Positions 44,699 through 53,492 are shown, counted from the first letter of the stretch. The stretch: 64,000 bases of DNA from JAAXGX01 sp965203565 (GCA_965203565.1 OZ241896.1:2542001-2606000), one strand, 5' to 3'. Notes: a model not told the origin generated them from the sequence alone. Translations and numbers: made by a program.

Positions 44699-44773
44699 TG
44701 GTAGCGGTACGGGGATTCGAACCCCGGTCCCGTGGCTGAGAACCACGTATCCTGACCCCTAGACGATACCGCC
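44699..44773 (-). tRNA. tRNA-Glu (CTC anticodon)
   Basis: A complete 75-nt cloverleaf on the minus strand: acceptor GGCGGTA/TACCGCT, anticodon arm CGTGG-TTCTCAG-CCACG with anticodon CTC, T-arm CGGGG-TTCGAAT-CCCCG, and an encoded CCA end. The D-arm sequence (GTCT...AGGA) matches bacterial tRNA-Glu. The first acceptor pair is a G-U wobble, and G10 faces U25. The truncated ATPase lies directly downstream, consistent with tRNA-linked rearrangement. Confidence 0.93.
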
Positions 44774-44797
44774 ACGCCTTCGCAGGCGCCCATTTTA

Positions 44798-44803
44798 TAT
44801 CAT
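44798..44803 (+). promoter_or_regulatory. -10-like hexamer, leaderless arrangement
   Basis: TATCAT lies 6 nt before the GTG at 44810. The intervening GGAG is too close to the start (2 nt) to be a normal ribosome site. No -35 box is clear. Confidence 0.45.
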
Positions 44804-44809
44804 GGAGCG

Positions 44810-46240
44810 GTGCCGCGTCTGCTTCTCGTCCTGGCGCTGGCGGCGGTCGTCGGGCTGGGCGCGGGAGTGTACCGGGGCGTCAGCCGCGCCGCCGGGCCCG
44901 CCATCGACGTCGTCCGGCCGGCCGGCTTCGTCGGCCGGACCGCCGTCTTCGAAGCGACCGTGGAGGCGCCGGAGGCCGAGCTGACGGCGCTCGAAGCGGT
45001 CATCGAGCAGGACGGCGCGGCGTTTCCGCTCTACTCGCTCGACCGCCCGGCGGAAGCGGAGGTTCGCCAGGAGGGTCCCGACCGGATCCGGATCAGCCGC
45101 GCCTTCGACCGGGAGTCGCATCCGGAGCTCCGGTCCGGGCCGGCGCAGGTGCGCGTCTCGGCGGCGCGCCCGCTCCTGTTCGGCCTGCGCGAGCGCGGCG
45201 CCGAAGCGGTGGTCGACGTCGAAGTCCGGCTCGAGCCGCCGCGCCTCGCCGTCGCCTCGAGCTTCCACCACGTCAACCACGGCGGCGCCGAGCTCGTCGT
45301 GTACACGGTGTCGCCGCCGGACGCCGAGTCGGGCGTCACGGTCGGCGGCCGCTACTTTCCCGGCTATCCGGCGGCCGGGCTGGTCGAAGGGGCGGACGAC
45401 GACCTCCGCGTCGCCTTCTTCGCGCTCCTGCACGACGAGGACTTCGAAGCGCCGATCGCGCTCCACGCCCGCGACCCGGCCGGGAACGAAGGACGCGCCG
45501 AGTTCGATCACCGGCGGTTCCCCCGGGAGCCGCGGCGGTCGCGCATCGAGATCAGCGACGCCTTCCTGCGGCGGGTGGCGCCGGCCATCGCGAGCCGGGC
45601 GCCGGAACTGGCCGACGAGGACCCGGACGGCTCGGACGAGGACCTGCTCGACCTGTACCTCTTCATCAACGGGGAGCTCCGGCGCCGCAACCGGGAGCAG
45701 CTGATCGAGCTGGCCGCCGGCACGAGCCCGCGGATGCTCTGGGAGGGCGCGTTCCACCAGCTGAGCAACTCGCAGGTGGAGTCGGGGTTCGCCGACCACC
45801 GGACGTACTTCCACGAAGGCAAGGAGATCGACCGGCAGGTGCACCTGGGCTTCGACCTCGCCTCGACCGCGAACGCGCCGATCCTCGCCGCCAACCGCGG
45901 CGTGGTGCTGTACGCCGACTACCTCGGCATCTTCGGCAACTGCGTGATCGTCGACCACGGGATGGGCCTGCAGAGCCTGTACGCGCACCTGTCGTCGATA
46001 GGCGTCGCGCCGGGCGACCGGGTCGAACAGGAGCAGCCGCTCGGCCTCAGCGGCCGGACCGGCCTCGCCGGCGGCGACCATCTGCACTACGCGACGCTGC
46101 TGCACGGGCACCCCGTCTCGCCGATCGAATGGTGGGATCCGCACTGGATCGAGGACCGCATCCTGCGGAAGCTCTGGGCGGCGGCGCCGGCGGGGAGGCC
46201 GCAGCGGCCCGCGGCGCGGACGCCCGGCGGCGCGCTGTGA
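44810..46240 (+). CDS. M23-family metallopeptidase (cell-wall endopeptidase)
   Basis: A 476-aa envelope protein with one N-terminal membrane helix or uncleaved signal (LLLVLALAAVVGLGAGVY). Two beta-rich regions follow, then a LytM/M23 catalytic domain at about residues 330-430. Zinc ligands are seen as 'QVHLGFDLASTANAPILAANRGVVLYADYLGIFGNCVIVDHGMGLQSLYAHLS' and 'GGDHLHYATLLHG' (HLH). It probably cuts peptide cross-links of peptidoglycan. The GTG start has a -10-like TATCAT 6 nt upstream. Confidence 0.88.
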   Translation: MPRLLLVLALAAVVGLGAGVYRGVSRAAGPAIDVVRPAGFVGRTAVFEATVEAPEAELTALEAVIEQDGAAFPLYSLDRPAEAEVRQEGPDRIRISRAFDRESHPELRSGPAQVRVSAARPLLFGLRERGAEAVVDVEVRLEPPRLAVASSFHHVNHGGAELVVYTVSPPDAESGVTVGGRYFPGYPAAGLVEGADDDLRVAFFALLHDEDFEAPIALHARDPAGNEGRAEFDHRRFPREPRRSRIEISDAFLRRVAPAIASRAPELADEDPDGSDEDLLDLYLFINGELRRRNREQLIELAAGTSPRMLWEGAFHQLSNSQVESGFADHRTYFHEGKEIDRQVHLGFDLASTANAPILAANRGVVLYADYLGIFGNCVIVDHGMGLQSLYAHLSSIGVAPGDRVEQEQPLGLSGRTGLAGGDHLHYATLLHGHPVSPIEWWDPHWIEDRILRKLWAAAPAGRPQRPAARTPGGAL

Positions 46241-46301
46241 TATCCTTGCGGATCGTTTTCGTATCCTCTCGTTCCCGCAAACCGTCGTCAGGAGAGTTCA
46301 G

Positions 46302-47075
46302 ATGCAGCACCGAACCTTGTGGGCGTTCGTCGCCATGATCATCCTCACAGCCGGCGCATGCGGCGGCGGCGGCTCGGACGCGCCGTCCGCGCCGGCCGAA
46401 CCACCGCCTCCGGCCTTCGACCCGGCGACCGCCGGCGCGGTCATGGGCATGATCGACCTGGAGGGCGAGCCGCCCGCGCCGGAGCGGATCCGGATGAACT
46501 CCGACCCGGCGTGCGTCGAGCTGGCGACCGACACCGAGACGGAGTACTACGTGGTGGGCGACGGAGGCGGCCTCGGCAACGTGTTCGTCTACGTCAAGGA
46601 AGGCCTCGAAGGCCGTACGTTCCCGCCGCCCGGCGGGTCGGTCGAGCTCGATCAGCAGGGCTGCCGGTACCGGCCGCACGTCTTCGGCGTCCGGGTCGGC
46701 CAGACGATCGAGATCGTCAACAGCGACATGACGCTGCACAACATCCATGCGACGCCGGCGGCCGACGGCGGCAACGAAGAGTTCAACATGGGGCAGCCGA
46801 TCCAGGGGATGCGGTTCGAGCGCACGTTCGACGCGCCCGAGGTGATGGTGCCGTTCAAGTGCGACGTGCACGGCTGGATGAACGCGTACGTCGGCGTGCT
46901 CGACCACCCGTACTTCGCCGTGACCGGTCCGGACGGCAAGTTCGACATCAGCGAGCTGCCGCCGGGAGACTACGTCATCGAAGCGTGGCACGAGGAGCTC
47001 GGCGCGCAGACGCAGAACGTGACGGTCGGAGAGGGCGCGACCGCCGAGGTGAGCTTCACGTTCAGCGTGAGCTGA
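46302..47075 (+). CDS. Cupredoxin-like lipoprotein
   Basis: A 257-aa lipoprotein (lipobox LTAGAC near residue 20). The central domain resembles plastocyanin-type folds: 'IEIVNSDMTLHNIHATP' supplies a His, and 'VMVPFKCDVHGWMNAYVGVLDHPYFAVT' supplies the Cys-His-Met end of a type 1 copper site. A carboxypeptidase-regulatory-like beta domain follows ('GPDGKFDISELPPGDYVIEAWHEELG'). An AGGAG ribosome site lies 7 nt upstream of the ATG. Next to haem A synthesis genes, it may deliver electrons or copper to the oxidase. Confidence 0.8.
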   Translation: MQHRTLWAFVAMIILTAGACGGGGSDAPSAPAEPPPPAFDPATAGAVMGMIDLEGEPPAPERIRMNSDPACVELATDTETEYYVVGDGGGLGNVFVYVKEGLEGRTFPPPGGSVELDQQGCRYRPHVFGVRVGQTIEIVNSDMTLHNIHATPAADGGNEEFNMGQPIQGMRFERTFDAPEVMVPFKCDVHGWMNAYVGVLDHPYFAVTGPDGKFDISELPPGDYVIEAWHEELGAQTQNVTVGEGATAEVSFTFSVS

Positions 47076-47178
47076 CGACCGCCGCGTGCGCTGCGCGGGC
47101 GGGAGCGTCGAGGCGGCGGCGCCCGCCCGCGTCCGCCGCGCGCCCGGCGGCCGTCCGGACCGCCGGACCCTCGAGACG

Positions 47179-48162
47179 ATGCTCTGGCTGCACCGCTACA
47201 GCCGGCTCCTGGCCGCGGCGTCGCTCGTGCTGATTGCGGCGGGCGGGCTGGTGACGAGCACCGGCTCCGGGCTGGCCGTCCCCGACTGGCCGAGCACCTA
47301 CGGCTACTCCATGTTCACGTTCCCGCCGTCGAAGATGGTCGGCGGGATTCTGTACGAGCATGGGCACCGCCTGATCGCCAGCGGCGTCGGCCTGCTGACG
47401 ATCGGCCTCGCCGTCTGGCTGACGGCCGTCGATCGCCGGCGCTGGCTGCGGCGTCTCGGCTGGACGGCGCTCGCGGCGGTCGTCGTGCAGGGGCTGCTCG
47501 GGGGGATGACGGTGCTGTACTTCCTGCCGCCGGCGATCTCGATCAGCCACGCGGGCCTCGCGCAACTGTTCTTCGGCCTCGTGACCGCCCTCGCTCTCTT
47601 CACCTCCCGCGGCTGGCGCGCGCGGTACGGCCGCGACGCGGCCGGCGAACGGGCGATAGCCGCGGACCGGGTCCTCGGACGGCTCACGGCGCTCACTCCG
47701 GCCGTCGTCTACGCGCAGATACTCGTCGGCGCCACGATGCGCCACACCGGCGCCGGCCTGGCGATTCCGGACTTCCCGCTCGCCTTCGGCCGGCTCACGC
47801 CGCCGGTCTGGGACCCGGCCATCGCGATCCACTTCGCCCACCGCGTCGGCGCCGTGGCCGTTACGCTGCTGGTGCTGGCGACGGCCGGCCACGTCCTCGC
47901 CCGCCACGCCGGGCGCCGCGAGATGACCCGGCCGGCCGGGCTGCTGATCGTACTGGTCCTCGCGCAGTTCACGCTCGGCGCGTGGACCGTCCTGAGCGCG
48001 CGGGACGTGGCGGTCAACACCGCCCACGTCGCCGGCGGGGCGCTGCTCTTCGCCGCCGCCGGCGTCCTCGCCCTCCGCGTCCGCCGCGGCCGGTTCGGCG
48101 ACGGACCGATCCCCGGCGAAGAGCCGGCCGCCGCGCACGGGGCGCCGGGAGCGGCCGGATGA
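47179..48162 (+). CDS. ctaA: Haem A synthase (COX15/CtaA)
   Basis: A 327-aa membrane enzyme that oxidises haem O to haem A. It has about eight helices, 'LHRYSRLLAAASLVLIAAGGLVTSTGSGLAVPDWPSTYG' at the start and 'ILYEHGHRLIASGVG', 'ISISHAGLAQLFFGL', 'IAIHFAHRVGAVAV', 'VAVNTAHVAGGALL' supplying the four helix-borne His ligands. The ATG at 47179 fits the family N-terminus; a GTG at 47086 would add 31 low-complexity residues. It overlaps ctaB by ATGA. Confidence 0.93.
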   Translation: MLWLHRYSRLLAAASLVLIAAGGLVTSTGSGLAVPDWPSTYGYSMFTFPPSKMVGGILYEHGHRLIASGVGLLTIGLAVWLTAVDRRRWLRRLGWTALAAVVVQGLLGGMTVLYFLPPAISISHAGLAQLFFGLVTALALFTSRGWRARYGRDAAGERAIAADRVLGRLTALTPAVVYAQILVGATMRHTGAGLAIPDFPLAFGRLTPPVWDPAIAIHFAHRVGAVAVTLLVLATAGHVLARHAGRREMTRPAGLLIVLVLAQFTLGAWTVLSARDVAVNTAHVAGGALLFAAAGVLALRVRRGRFGDGPIPGEEPAAAHGAPGAAG

Positions 48163-49049
48163 AGACCGAGGCGGCGACGTTCCCGGCGTCAGCTTTCCGG
48201 GCCGCCGACTTCCTGGCGCTGACCAAGCCCCGCCTGAACTCGCTGGTGGTGGTGACGGCCGGCATCGGCTACTACCTGGGCGCGGCGGGCGAGACGGCGC
48301 TGGCCGCGCTGGCCCACACCGTCGTCGGCGCGGGACTGGTGGCGGGCGCGGCGGCGGCCTTCAACCAGATCGCCGAGCGCGACCTCGACGCGTCGATGGA
48401 GCGGACGCGCGACCGGCCGCTCCCGGCGGGGCGCGTCTCGCCGGCCGAAGCGGCGGTGTTCGCCGCCGCGCTGACCGCAGCCGGCCTGCTCCAACTGGCG
48501 TACGCCGCCAGCCGGGTCGCGGCGGCGGCGGCGCTGGCGACGCTGGTCGTCTACGTCGCCATCTACACCCCGCTGAAGCGGCGCACGCCGTGGGCGGCGG
48601 TGGTCGGCGCAGTGCCCGGCGCCCTGCCGCCGGTGATCGGCTGGGCGGCGGCGCGCGGCGCGGTGACGGCGGAGGCGTGGACCCTGTTCGGCGTCGTCTT
48701 CCTCTGGCAGCTTCCCCACTTCCACGCGCTGTCGTGGCTGTACAAGGACGACTTCGCCCGGGCCGGCCTGCCGCTGCTGGCGGTGCTCGACGCCGACGGC
48801 CGGCGGACGGCGGCGCACGTGCTGACGTGCGCGCTCCTGCTGCTGCCGATGAGCCTCGCGCCGGCCGCGGCCGGCCTGGGCGGGCCGGCGTACGTCGCCG
48901 GCGCGGCCGTGCTCGGCGCCGCGTTCGCCGCGTTCGCCGTCCGGTTCGCCCTGCGGCGGTCGAGCGGCCGGGCGCGGGCCCTGTTCCTCGCCTCGCTCGT
49001 CTACCTGCCGCTGCTGTGGGGGCTGCTGGTCGCCGAACGCGCCTTCTGA
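48159..49049 (+). CDS. ctaB: Protohaem IX farnesyltransferase
   Basis: A 296-aa membrane prenyltransferase that converts haem B to haem O, the step before CtaA. The UbiA-family motif 'AAFNQIAERDLDASMERTRDRPLPAGRVSP' carries the two Asp clusters, with the second loop 'WQLPHFHALSWLYKDDFARAG'. 'ALTKPRLNSLVVVTAGIGYYL' is the usual first helix. It is coupled to ctaA by a 4-bp overlap. Together they supply haem A to an aa3- or ba3-type oxidase not encoded in this window. Confidence 0.95.
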   Translation: MKTEAATFPASAFRAADFLALTKPRLNSLVVVTAGIGYYLGAAGETALAALAHTVVGAGLVAGAAAAFNQIAERDLDASMERTRDRPLPAGRVSPAEAAVFAAALTAAGLLQLAYAASRVAAAAALATLVVYVAIYTPLKRRTPWAAVVGAVPGALPPVIGWAAARGAVTAEAWTLFGVVFLWQLPHFHALSWLYKDDFARAGLPLLAVLDADGRRTAAHVLTCALLLLPMSLAPAAAGLGGPAYVAGAAVLGAAFAAFAVRFALRRSSGRARALFLASLVYLPLLWGLLVAERAF

Positions 49050-49054
49050 CGCGG

Positions 49055-49480
49055 ATGAAGCGGATGGAGCTAGCCGACCTGCCCACCCTCAACGCCGGCC
49101 TGAACACCGTCGCGGCAGTGCTGCTCGCAGTCGGGTACGGCCTGATCCGGCGGGGCCGCGCGCAGGCGCACCGCGCCTGCATGCTGGCCGCCTTCGGCGT
49201 CTCGACGGCGTTCCTCGCCTCGTACCTGGTCTACCACCTCAACGTCGGCTCGGTCGCCTACACCGGGCAGGGCGTCCGGCGGACCGTCTACTTCGCCGTC
49301 CTGATCAGCCACGCCGTCCTGGCCGCGCTCGTCCCGCCGCTCGCCGTCGTGACGCTCGTCCACGGACTGCGCGCACGGTTCGACCGGCACCGGCGGATCG
49401 CCCGCTGGACGCTACCGGTCTGGCTCTACGTCTCGGTCACCGGCGTCGCCGTCTACGCCATGCTGTACAGTCCGTGGTGA
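49055..49480 (+). CDS. DUF420-family membrane protein
   Basis: A 141-aa protein with four predicted helices. 'LADLPTLNAGLNTVAAVLLAVGYGLIRRG' and 'HRACMLAAFGVSTAFLASYLVYH', then 'VYFAVLISHAVLAALVPPLAVVTL' and 'HRRIARWTLPVWLYVSVTGVAVYAML', match DUF420 proteins. These occur beside cytochrome oxidase assembly genes, as here, and contain conserved His residues. The ATG lies 5 nt after ctaB. Confidence 0.88.
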   Translation: MKRMELADLPTLNAGLNTVAAVLLAVGYGLIRRGRAQAHRACMLAAFGVSTAFLASYLVYHLNVGSVAYTGQGVRRTVYFAVLISHAVLAALVPPLAVVTLVHGLRARFDRHRRIARWTLPVWLYVSVTGVAVYAMLYSPW

Positions 49481-49506
49481 AAGCCGCCGCTGCAACGATC
49501 GGCCCG

Positions 49507-50433
49507 ATGCGCCCCGGCCGTCTCCTCGCAGCGGCGGCCGCGGCCGCCGGCGCGCTCGCGCCGGGTGCCGGAAGCGCCGACACCCGTTTCTACGTCAGCG
49601 CCGGCCTGGGCGGGCAGTTCGCGCCGGCCGTGCGCCTCGTCTCGGGCGACGACGACCGGCCGAGCCTCTGCGATCAGTTCGTCAACCCGGCGTTCGCGGC
49701 GCGCCCCGGCTGCACCGATCCCGACCGCGGCGCCGGCGCGGTGGACGACTGGCGGAGCCGTTTCGGAGGCGCCCGGGGGCTGCTCGCCGGCGCGGCGTTC
49801 GGCTACCGTCTGACCGGCCGGGTGCGCGTCGAGGCGGAGTATCTCCACCGGACCACGGCGTACGGCCGGACCGCGCCGATCCTGACGCCGTCAGGGACGC
49901 CGTACACCGCCGTCTTCGGCGCGGAGCTGCCGCTGGCGCAGGAGCGGATCGGCGGCGTCGCCGCCGACGGCCTCTTCGCCAACGTCCACCTCGACTTCCC
50001 GAACCGGAGCCGGGTCACGCCGTGGGTCGGCGCAGGCGCCGGCATCGCCGCCGCCCGGATCGACTACTCGGCGCTGTGGGCGCGCGCCCTCGACCCCGCC
50101 CTGATCGATTCGGCGGCGGGCCTGCCGAACGAAGCGGAGGTGCGCGGGCTGCTCGCGGGCACGGTGACCAGCACGCAGGCGGCGCTCCGCGACACCCTCC
50201 CCGCCTGGCAGGTGATGGCCGGCTTCGACGTCGCGCTCAGCGGGACCGTGTCGCTCGGCGTCACCGGACGGTGGACCCGCTTCGGCCGGTTCGGCGACGG
50301 CGGCGCCTACGACCGGCTCCGGAGCCACGTCTCCAACGTGCGGCGCGACGGCGGCGAGCCGGTCGCCTGGCGGGTCGAGACCGGCGACCTCAGGTTCGCC
50401 GGAGTCCAGTTGAGCCTGAAGTACGGGTTCTGA
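49507..50433 (+). CDS. Outer-membrane beta-barrel protein
   Basis: A 308-aa protein with an Ala-rich signal peptide (ending GAGSAD). Beta-strand patterns start 'TRFYVSAGLGGQFAPAV' and end 'GDLRFAGVQLSLKYGF', with a terminal Phe typical of outer-membrane insertion. 'RVRVEAEYLHRTTAYG' and 'TPWVGAGAGIAAARIDY' resemble OmpA/opacity-type barrels. The ATG at 49507 is preferred; GTGs at 49474 and 49477 overlap the previous stop. No function is assigned. Confidence 0.75.
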   Translation: MRPGRLLAAAAAAAGALAPGAGSADTRFYVSAGLGGQFAPAVRLVSGDDDRPSLCDQFVNPAFAARPGCTDPDRGAGAVDDWRSRFGGARGLLAGAAFGYRLTGRVRVEAEYLHRTTAYGRTAPILTPSGTPYTAVFGAELPLAQERIGGVAADGLFANVHLDFPNRSRVTPWVGAGAGIAAARIDYSALWARALDPALIDSAAGLPNEAEVRGLLAGTVTSTQAALRDTLPAWQVMAGFDVALSGTVSLGVTGRWTRFGRFGDGGAYDRLRSHVSNVRRDGGEPVAWRVETGDLRFAGVQLSLKYGF

Positions 50434-50448
50434 CCGGCGGAGGCGCCG

Positions 50449-51690
50449 TCACGCCGCTTCGGGCGGCGGGGCGAGACCGGGGTTCGCCGCCCGGCGGAAC
50501 TGCTTGCTCAGCGCCAGCTCCTGGCGCTGGTACGACGACCCGATCGACGTCCCGTAGATCTTGTCCGGCAGACCGAGGACGCGGCTGTAGACCAGACGGC
50601 CGACGACCTGACCGTCCTCGATCACGAACGGCGCCTCGTGCGCCCGGACTTCGAGGACCGCGCGCGTCCCGCGGATGCTCCCGTCGCCGTAGCCGAAGCC
50701 GGGATCGAAGAAGCCCGCGTAATGGATCCGGAACTCGCCGACCGACGGATCGAACGGGACCATCTCGGCCGCATGCCGAGCCGGCACGCGGACGCGCTCG
50801 CGCGAGACGAGGATGTAGAAGTCGCCGGGATTGAGGATCAGTCTCTTGCGGGGATGTTCGGTGATCTCCTCCCAGAACTCGTCGGGCGCATAGTGGTCGA
50901 TCTGCTTCAGATTGATGACGGGAGCGTTCTTCCGCCCCCTGTAAGCGATCACCTCCTCGGCACGTTCGCCGCGGAGGTTGACCGACAGCTCCAGCCCCTC
51001 CCTGATCGCGACCTCGTCGAATCCGGGGTTCGTCTCGTCGAGATAGATTAGCTGTTCCTTCTGGTTCAGCCTCCGCGTCTGCGCGTCGGACAGCTCGGCC
51101 TTCCCGCGGATGAAGCGGATCTGGGACAGGCTCAGGCCCGGATGCACGATCACGGAGAACGTCCGGGGCATGATCTCCGCATAGAGCGGCCCGGAATACC
51201 CCTTCGGCACGCGCTCGAACTCGGCGCCGTAGTCGGTGATCAGACGGGTGAACACGTCCAGACGCCCCGTCGTGCTCTTCGGATTCGCCTTCGCTTCCAC
51301 GTCGTCGGGAAGCCAGAGCTCCTCCGCCAGCTTCACCAGGTAGACGCAGTTCTTCTCCAGGACGGCGGCGCGCGACAGATCGAGCTCCGCCATCGACAGG
51401 TCGGCGAGCTTGCTCTCGACCTTCGCCTTGCCGGGGAGGAAGCTGGCTTGCAGGCGGTGCGCACGGGCGCCGAGCCGGAGGTCGAGGCTGGCGGGCTGGA
51501 CCTGCCTGTCTTCAATCGGGCCGGACGCCCGCACCCGTTTTTCGTCGATCAGCTTCCGTATCGCCTGCGAGGGCAGCACGCCGCTCCGGACGGGCCGTCC
51601 GTCACTCTCGGAAGCCGCCGGCGCCGGCTCCGAACTCGCCGGTTCCGTGAAGAGTCCTGGTGCGTGACCGCCCGCCAGCGTCGACGACAT
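50449..51690 (-). CDS. dcd: 2'-deoxycytidine 5'-triphosphate deaminase, long form
   Basis: A 413-aa protein of the double-length Dcd/dUTPase-fold family, which supplies dUTP for thymidylate synthesis. It shows 'IEDRQVQPASLDLRLGARAHR', 'KANPKSTTGRLDVFTRLI', 'GYSGPLYAEIMPRTFSVIVHPGLSLSQIRF', and in the second half 'EFRIHYAGFFDPGFGYG' with 'RGTRAVLEVRAHEAPFVIEDGQ'. The first 40 residues are a variable extension. ATG 51690 is chosen because GGGGGAG lies directly upstream. ThyX is encoded 1.8 kb away, which fits a deoxyuridylate pathway. Confidence 0.87.
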   Translation of the reverse strand: MSSTLAGGHAPGLFTEPASSEPAPAASESDGRPVRSGVLPSQAIRKLIDEKRVRASGPIEDRQVQPASLDLRLGARAHRLQASFLPGKAKVESKLADLSMAELDLSRAAVLEKNCVYLVKLAEELWLPDDVEAKANPKSTTGRLDVFTRLITDYGAEFERVPKGYSGPLYAEIMPRTFSVIVHPGLSLSQIRFIRGKAELSDAQTRRLNQKEQLIYLDETNPGFDEVAIREGLELSVNLRGERAEEVIAYRGRKNAPVINLKQIDHYAPDEFWEEITEHPRKRLILNPGDFYILVSRERVRVPARHAAEMVPFDPSVGEFRIHYAGFFDPGFGYGDGSIRGTRAVLEVRAHEAPFVIEDGQVVGRLVYSRVLGLPDKIYGTSIGSSYQRQELALSKQFRRAANPGLAPPPEAA

Positions 51691-51751
51691 CCGCTCCCCC
51701 ACTCTACAACGCCGGGCCGCCGCGGGTGACGTCCGGCCGCCGCGGGTGCAC

Positions 51752-51757
51752 TATACT
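51752..51757 (+). promoter_or_regulatory. -10-like hexamer TATACT
   Basis: TATACT lies 36 nt before the ATG at 51794, in the divergent gap with dcd. No strong -35 box is seen. The leader would be about 30 nt. Confidence 0.4.
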
Positions 51758-51793
51758 GCCCGCTCGGCGAAGCATGCCCTGCATGGAAGCGCG

Positions 51794-52441
51794 ATGACCG
51801 TGCGCCTGCGCCTCGGCTCGACCCTGGCGGTCCTGTTCGCGGCGTGGCTGGCCCCCGCCGCCGCGCCGGCGCAGGGCCTCGTCATGGGGCAGGTCCGCGC
51901 GGCCGACGGCGCGCCGATCGCCGACGTGAAGGTGACGGGCGAGAGCCTGCGGAGCGGCCGGACCGCGGACGGCCGGACCGACGGCGCGGGACGGTTCGCC
52001 TTCATCGGCCTCACACGGGGACCGTGGGTGTTCACGGTGGAGAAGTACGGCTACGAACCGTCGCAGGCCGTCTCCAACGTCTCGCGGATGGGCCGGGCCG
52101 AGATCGACTTCGTCCTGGAAGTCGATCCGTTCAGTCCGCCGGTCCCCGACACCGGCGTTCTGGCCGGCGTCCGGGCCGGCGAGATCCAGGAGGCGCTGGC
52201 CGACGCGCACGCCCGGTTCGACCGCGGCGACTTCGACGCCGCCATCGAGGCGTACGAGGCGCTCCTGGAGCGCCTCCCCAAGCTGACGAGCCTGCACCTG
52301 CAGATCGGCCACGCCTACCTGGAGAAGCGCGACTACCGCCGGGCGCTGGCCGCCTACCGCGCCGTCCCCGCCGACACGCCGGCCGCCGCGGAAGCCGCCT
52401 CCGCCATCGCCGCGCTCTCGGCCGGCGCGCCGGCCCGCTGA
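51794..52441 (+). CDS. Exported carboxypeptidase-regulatory-like / TPR protein
   Basis: A 215-aa protein with signal peptide (ending APAQG). A CarboxypepD_reg-type beta-sandwich of about 80 residues follows ('GQVRAADGAPIADVKVTGESLRSGRTADGRTDGAGRFAFIGLTRGPWVF'). Two TPR-like helical pairs come next ('ALADAHARFDRGDFDAAIEAYEALLERLPKLTSLHLQIGHAYLEKRDYRRALAAYRAVP'). Such small exported proteins usually bind partners. It is probably monocistronic. Confidence 0.78.
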   Translation: MTVRLRLGSTLAVLFAAWLAPAAAPAQGLVMGQVRAADGAPIADVKVTGESLRSGRTADGRTDGAGRFAFIGLTRGPWVFTVEKYGYEPSQAVSNVSRMGRAEIDFVLEVDPFSPPVPDTGVLAGVRAGEIQEALADAHARFDRGDFDAAIEAYEALLERLPKLTSLHLQIGHAYLEKRDYRRALAAYRAVPADTPAAAEAASAIAALSAGAPAR

Positions 52442-52506
52442 CGCGCGGCGCCGCGGCCGTCGAGGGCGCGAACGTCCGGGCTGCAAGGTGGTCCGGGAAG
52501 CACGGA

Positions 52507-53469
52507 TCAGACGCCGGGCGTTTCTATCGGCAGGTCCTCCCGGTCGCCCCACTCCTTCCACGACCCGACGTAGTTGCTCACCTTCGGGTAGCCGAGCAGG
52601 CGCAGCGCCAGGAAGCTGTGGGCGGCGCGGTAGCCGCCCTGGCAGTACGCGACGACCTCCTTGTCGGGCGTCACGCCGGCCCCCTCGTACAGGGCGCGCA
52701 GCTCGGACGCCGGCCTGAACGTCCCGTCGCCCGCCAGGTTGCGGGTCCATTCGACGTGGACTGCGCCCGGGAGGGCGCCGCCCCGCCTGGCCCGAACGGT
52801 CGTTCCGCGATATTCGCCGTCGCTGCGCGTGTCGAGCAGGACCGCCTCCGGGCGGCCGAGCTTGCCGCGGACGTCGCGCCACGTCGCCAGCAGGCGCCGG
52901 TCGTGCGGCGGGACCTCCCACTCGGCCTTTCGGGGCGGCCGCGCCTCGTGCGCCACCGGCAGGCCGGCCCGCCGCCACGCCCCGAAGCCGCCGTCGAGCA
53001 CCCGCGCGTCGGGATGGCCGAACAGCTCCAGCAGCCAGAACGCCCGCGCCGCCCGTATCCCCGACTGCTCGTCGTACACCGCCACCGGGCGGGCCGGCGA
53101 GACGCCGCGCGAGGCCAGCAGGTGCGCAATCATCCAGAGGAACGCCGCGAGCGGCGCCGGATCGGTGTCGACGAGGCTGACGCCGAACAGGTCGAGGTGG
53201 ACCGCGCCCGGCAGGCGCCCGGCCGCGAACTGCTCGGCGGGGCGCAGGTCAAGGACGACCGTCTCGCCGGACCGGACGTCCGAAGCAGCCTCCAGGCGCG
53301 CGGCCAACTCCGCGGGCGCGATGAGCAGTTGCGGGTTGACGTACCCTCCGGCGTTACCGGTCATCGCGTGCGCCGTCTTGATCGAGTCGTCAAGGCCGGC
53401 GTAGATCTGCGTCGCCTTCTCCGCGATTTGCTCGGGCAAGCTGCGCTCTGTTCGATCTTCTGACGTCAT
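52507..53469 (-). CDS. Two-domain rhodanese-type sulfurtransferase
   Basis: A 320-aa protein with two rhodanese folds. The first (about 45-175) has 'VVLDLRPAEQFAAGRLPGAVHLDL' but no Cys in its active loop ('VYDEQSGIRAAR'), so it is structural. The second (about 195-310) has 'VLLDTRSDGEYRG' and the active-site loop 'VVAYCQGGYRAAHSF' with the catalytic Cys. It should transfer sulfane sulfur from thiosulfate or 3-mercaptopyruvate to a thiol acceptor or cyanide. Its stop faces the preceding plus-strand gene; thyX lies 23 nt upstream in the same direction. Confidence 0.88.
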   Translation of the reverse strand: MTSEDRTERSLPEQIAEKATQIYAGLDDSIKTAHAMTGNAGGYVNPQLLIAPAELAARLEAASDVRSGETVVLDLRPAEQFAAGRLPGAVHLDLFGVSLVDTDPAPLAAFLWMIAHLLASRGVSPARPVAVYDEQSGIRAARAFWLLELFGHPDARVLDGGFGAWRRAGLPVAHEARPPRKAEWEVPPHDRRLLATWRDVRGKLGRPEAVLLDTRSDGEYRGTTVRARRGGALPGAVHVEWTRNLAGDGTFRPASELRALYEGAGVTPDKEVVAYCQGGYRAAHSFLALRLLGYPKVSNYVGSWKEWGDREDLPIETPGV

Positions 53470-53492
53470 GACGCCTCCACCACGCCGCGCGC

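Noticed and set aside
49468..49489. Fifth full copy of the 22-bp repeat (minus strand)
   Set aside because: It matches at 18 of 22 positions but overlaps the end of the DUF420 coding sequence and has no gene start beside it, so it may be chance. It is mentioned only as a loose match.
51794..52441. Leaderless start for this gene
   Set aside because: Its TATACT box is 36 nt before the ATG, so it does not fit the 5-8 nt spacing of the others.
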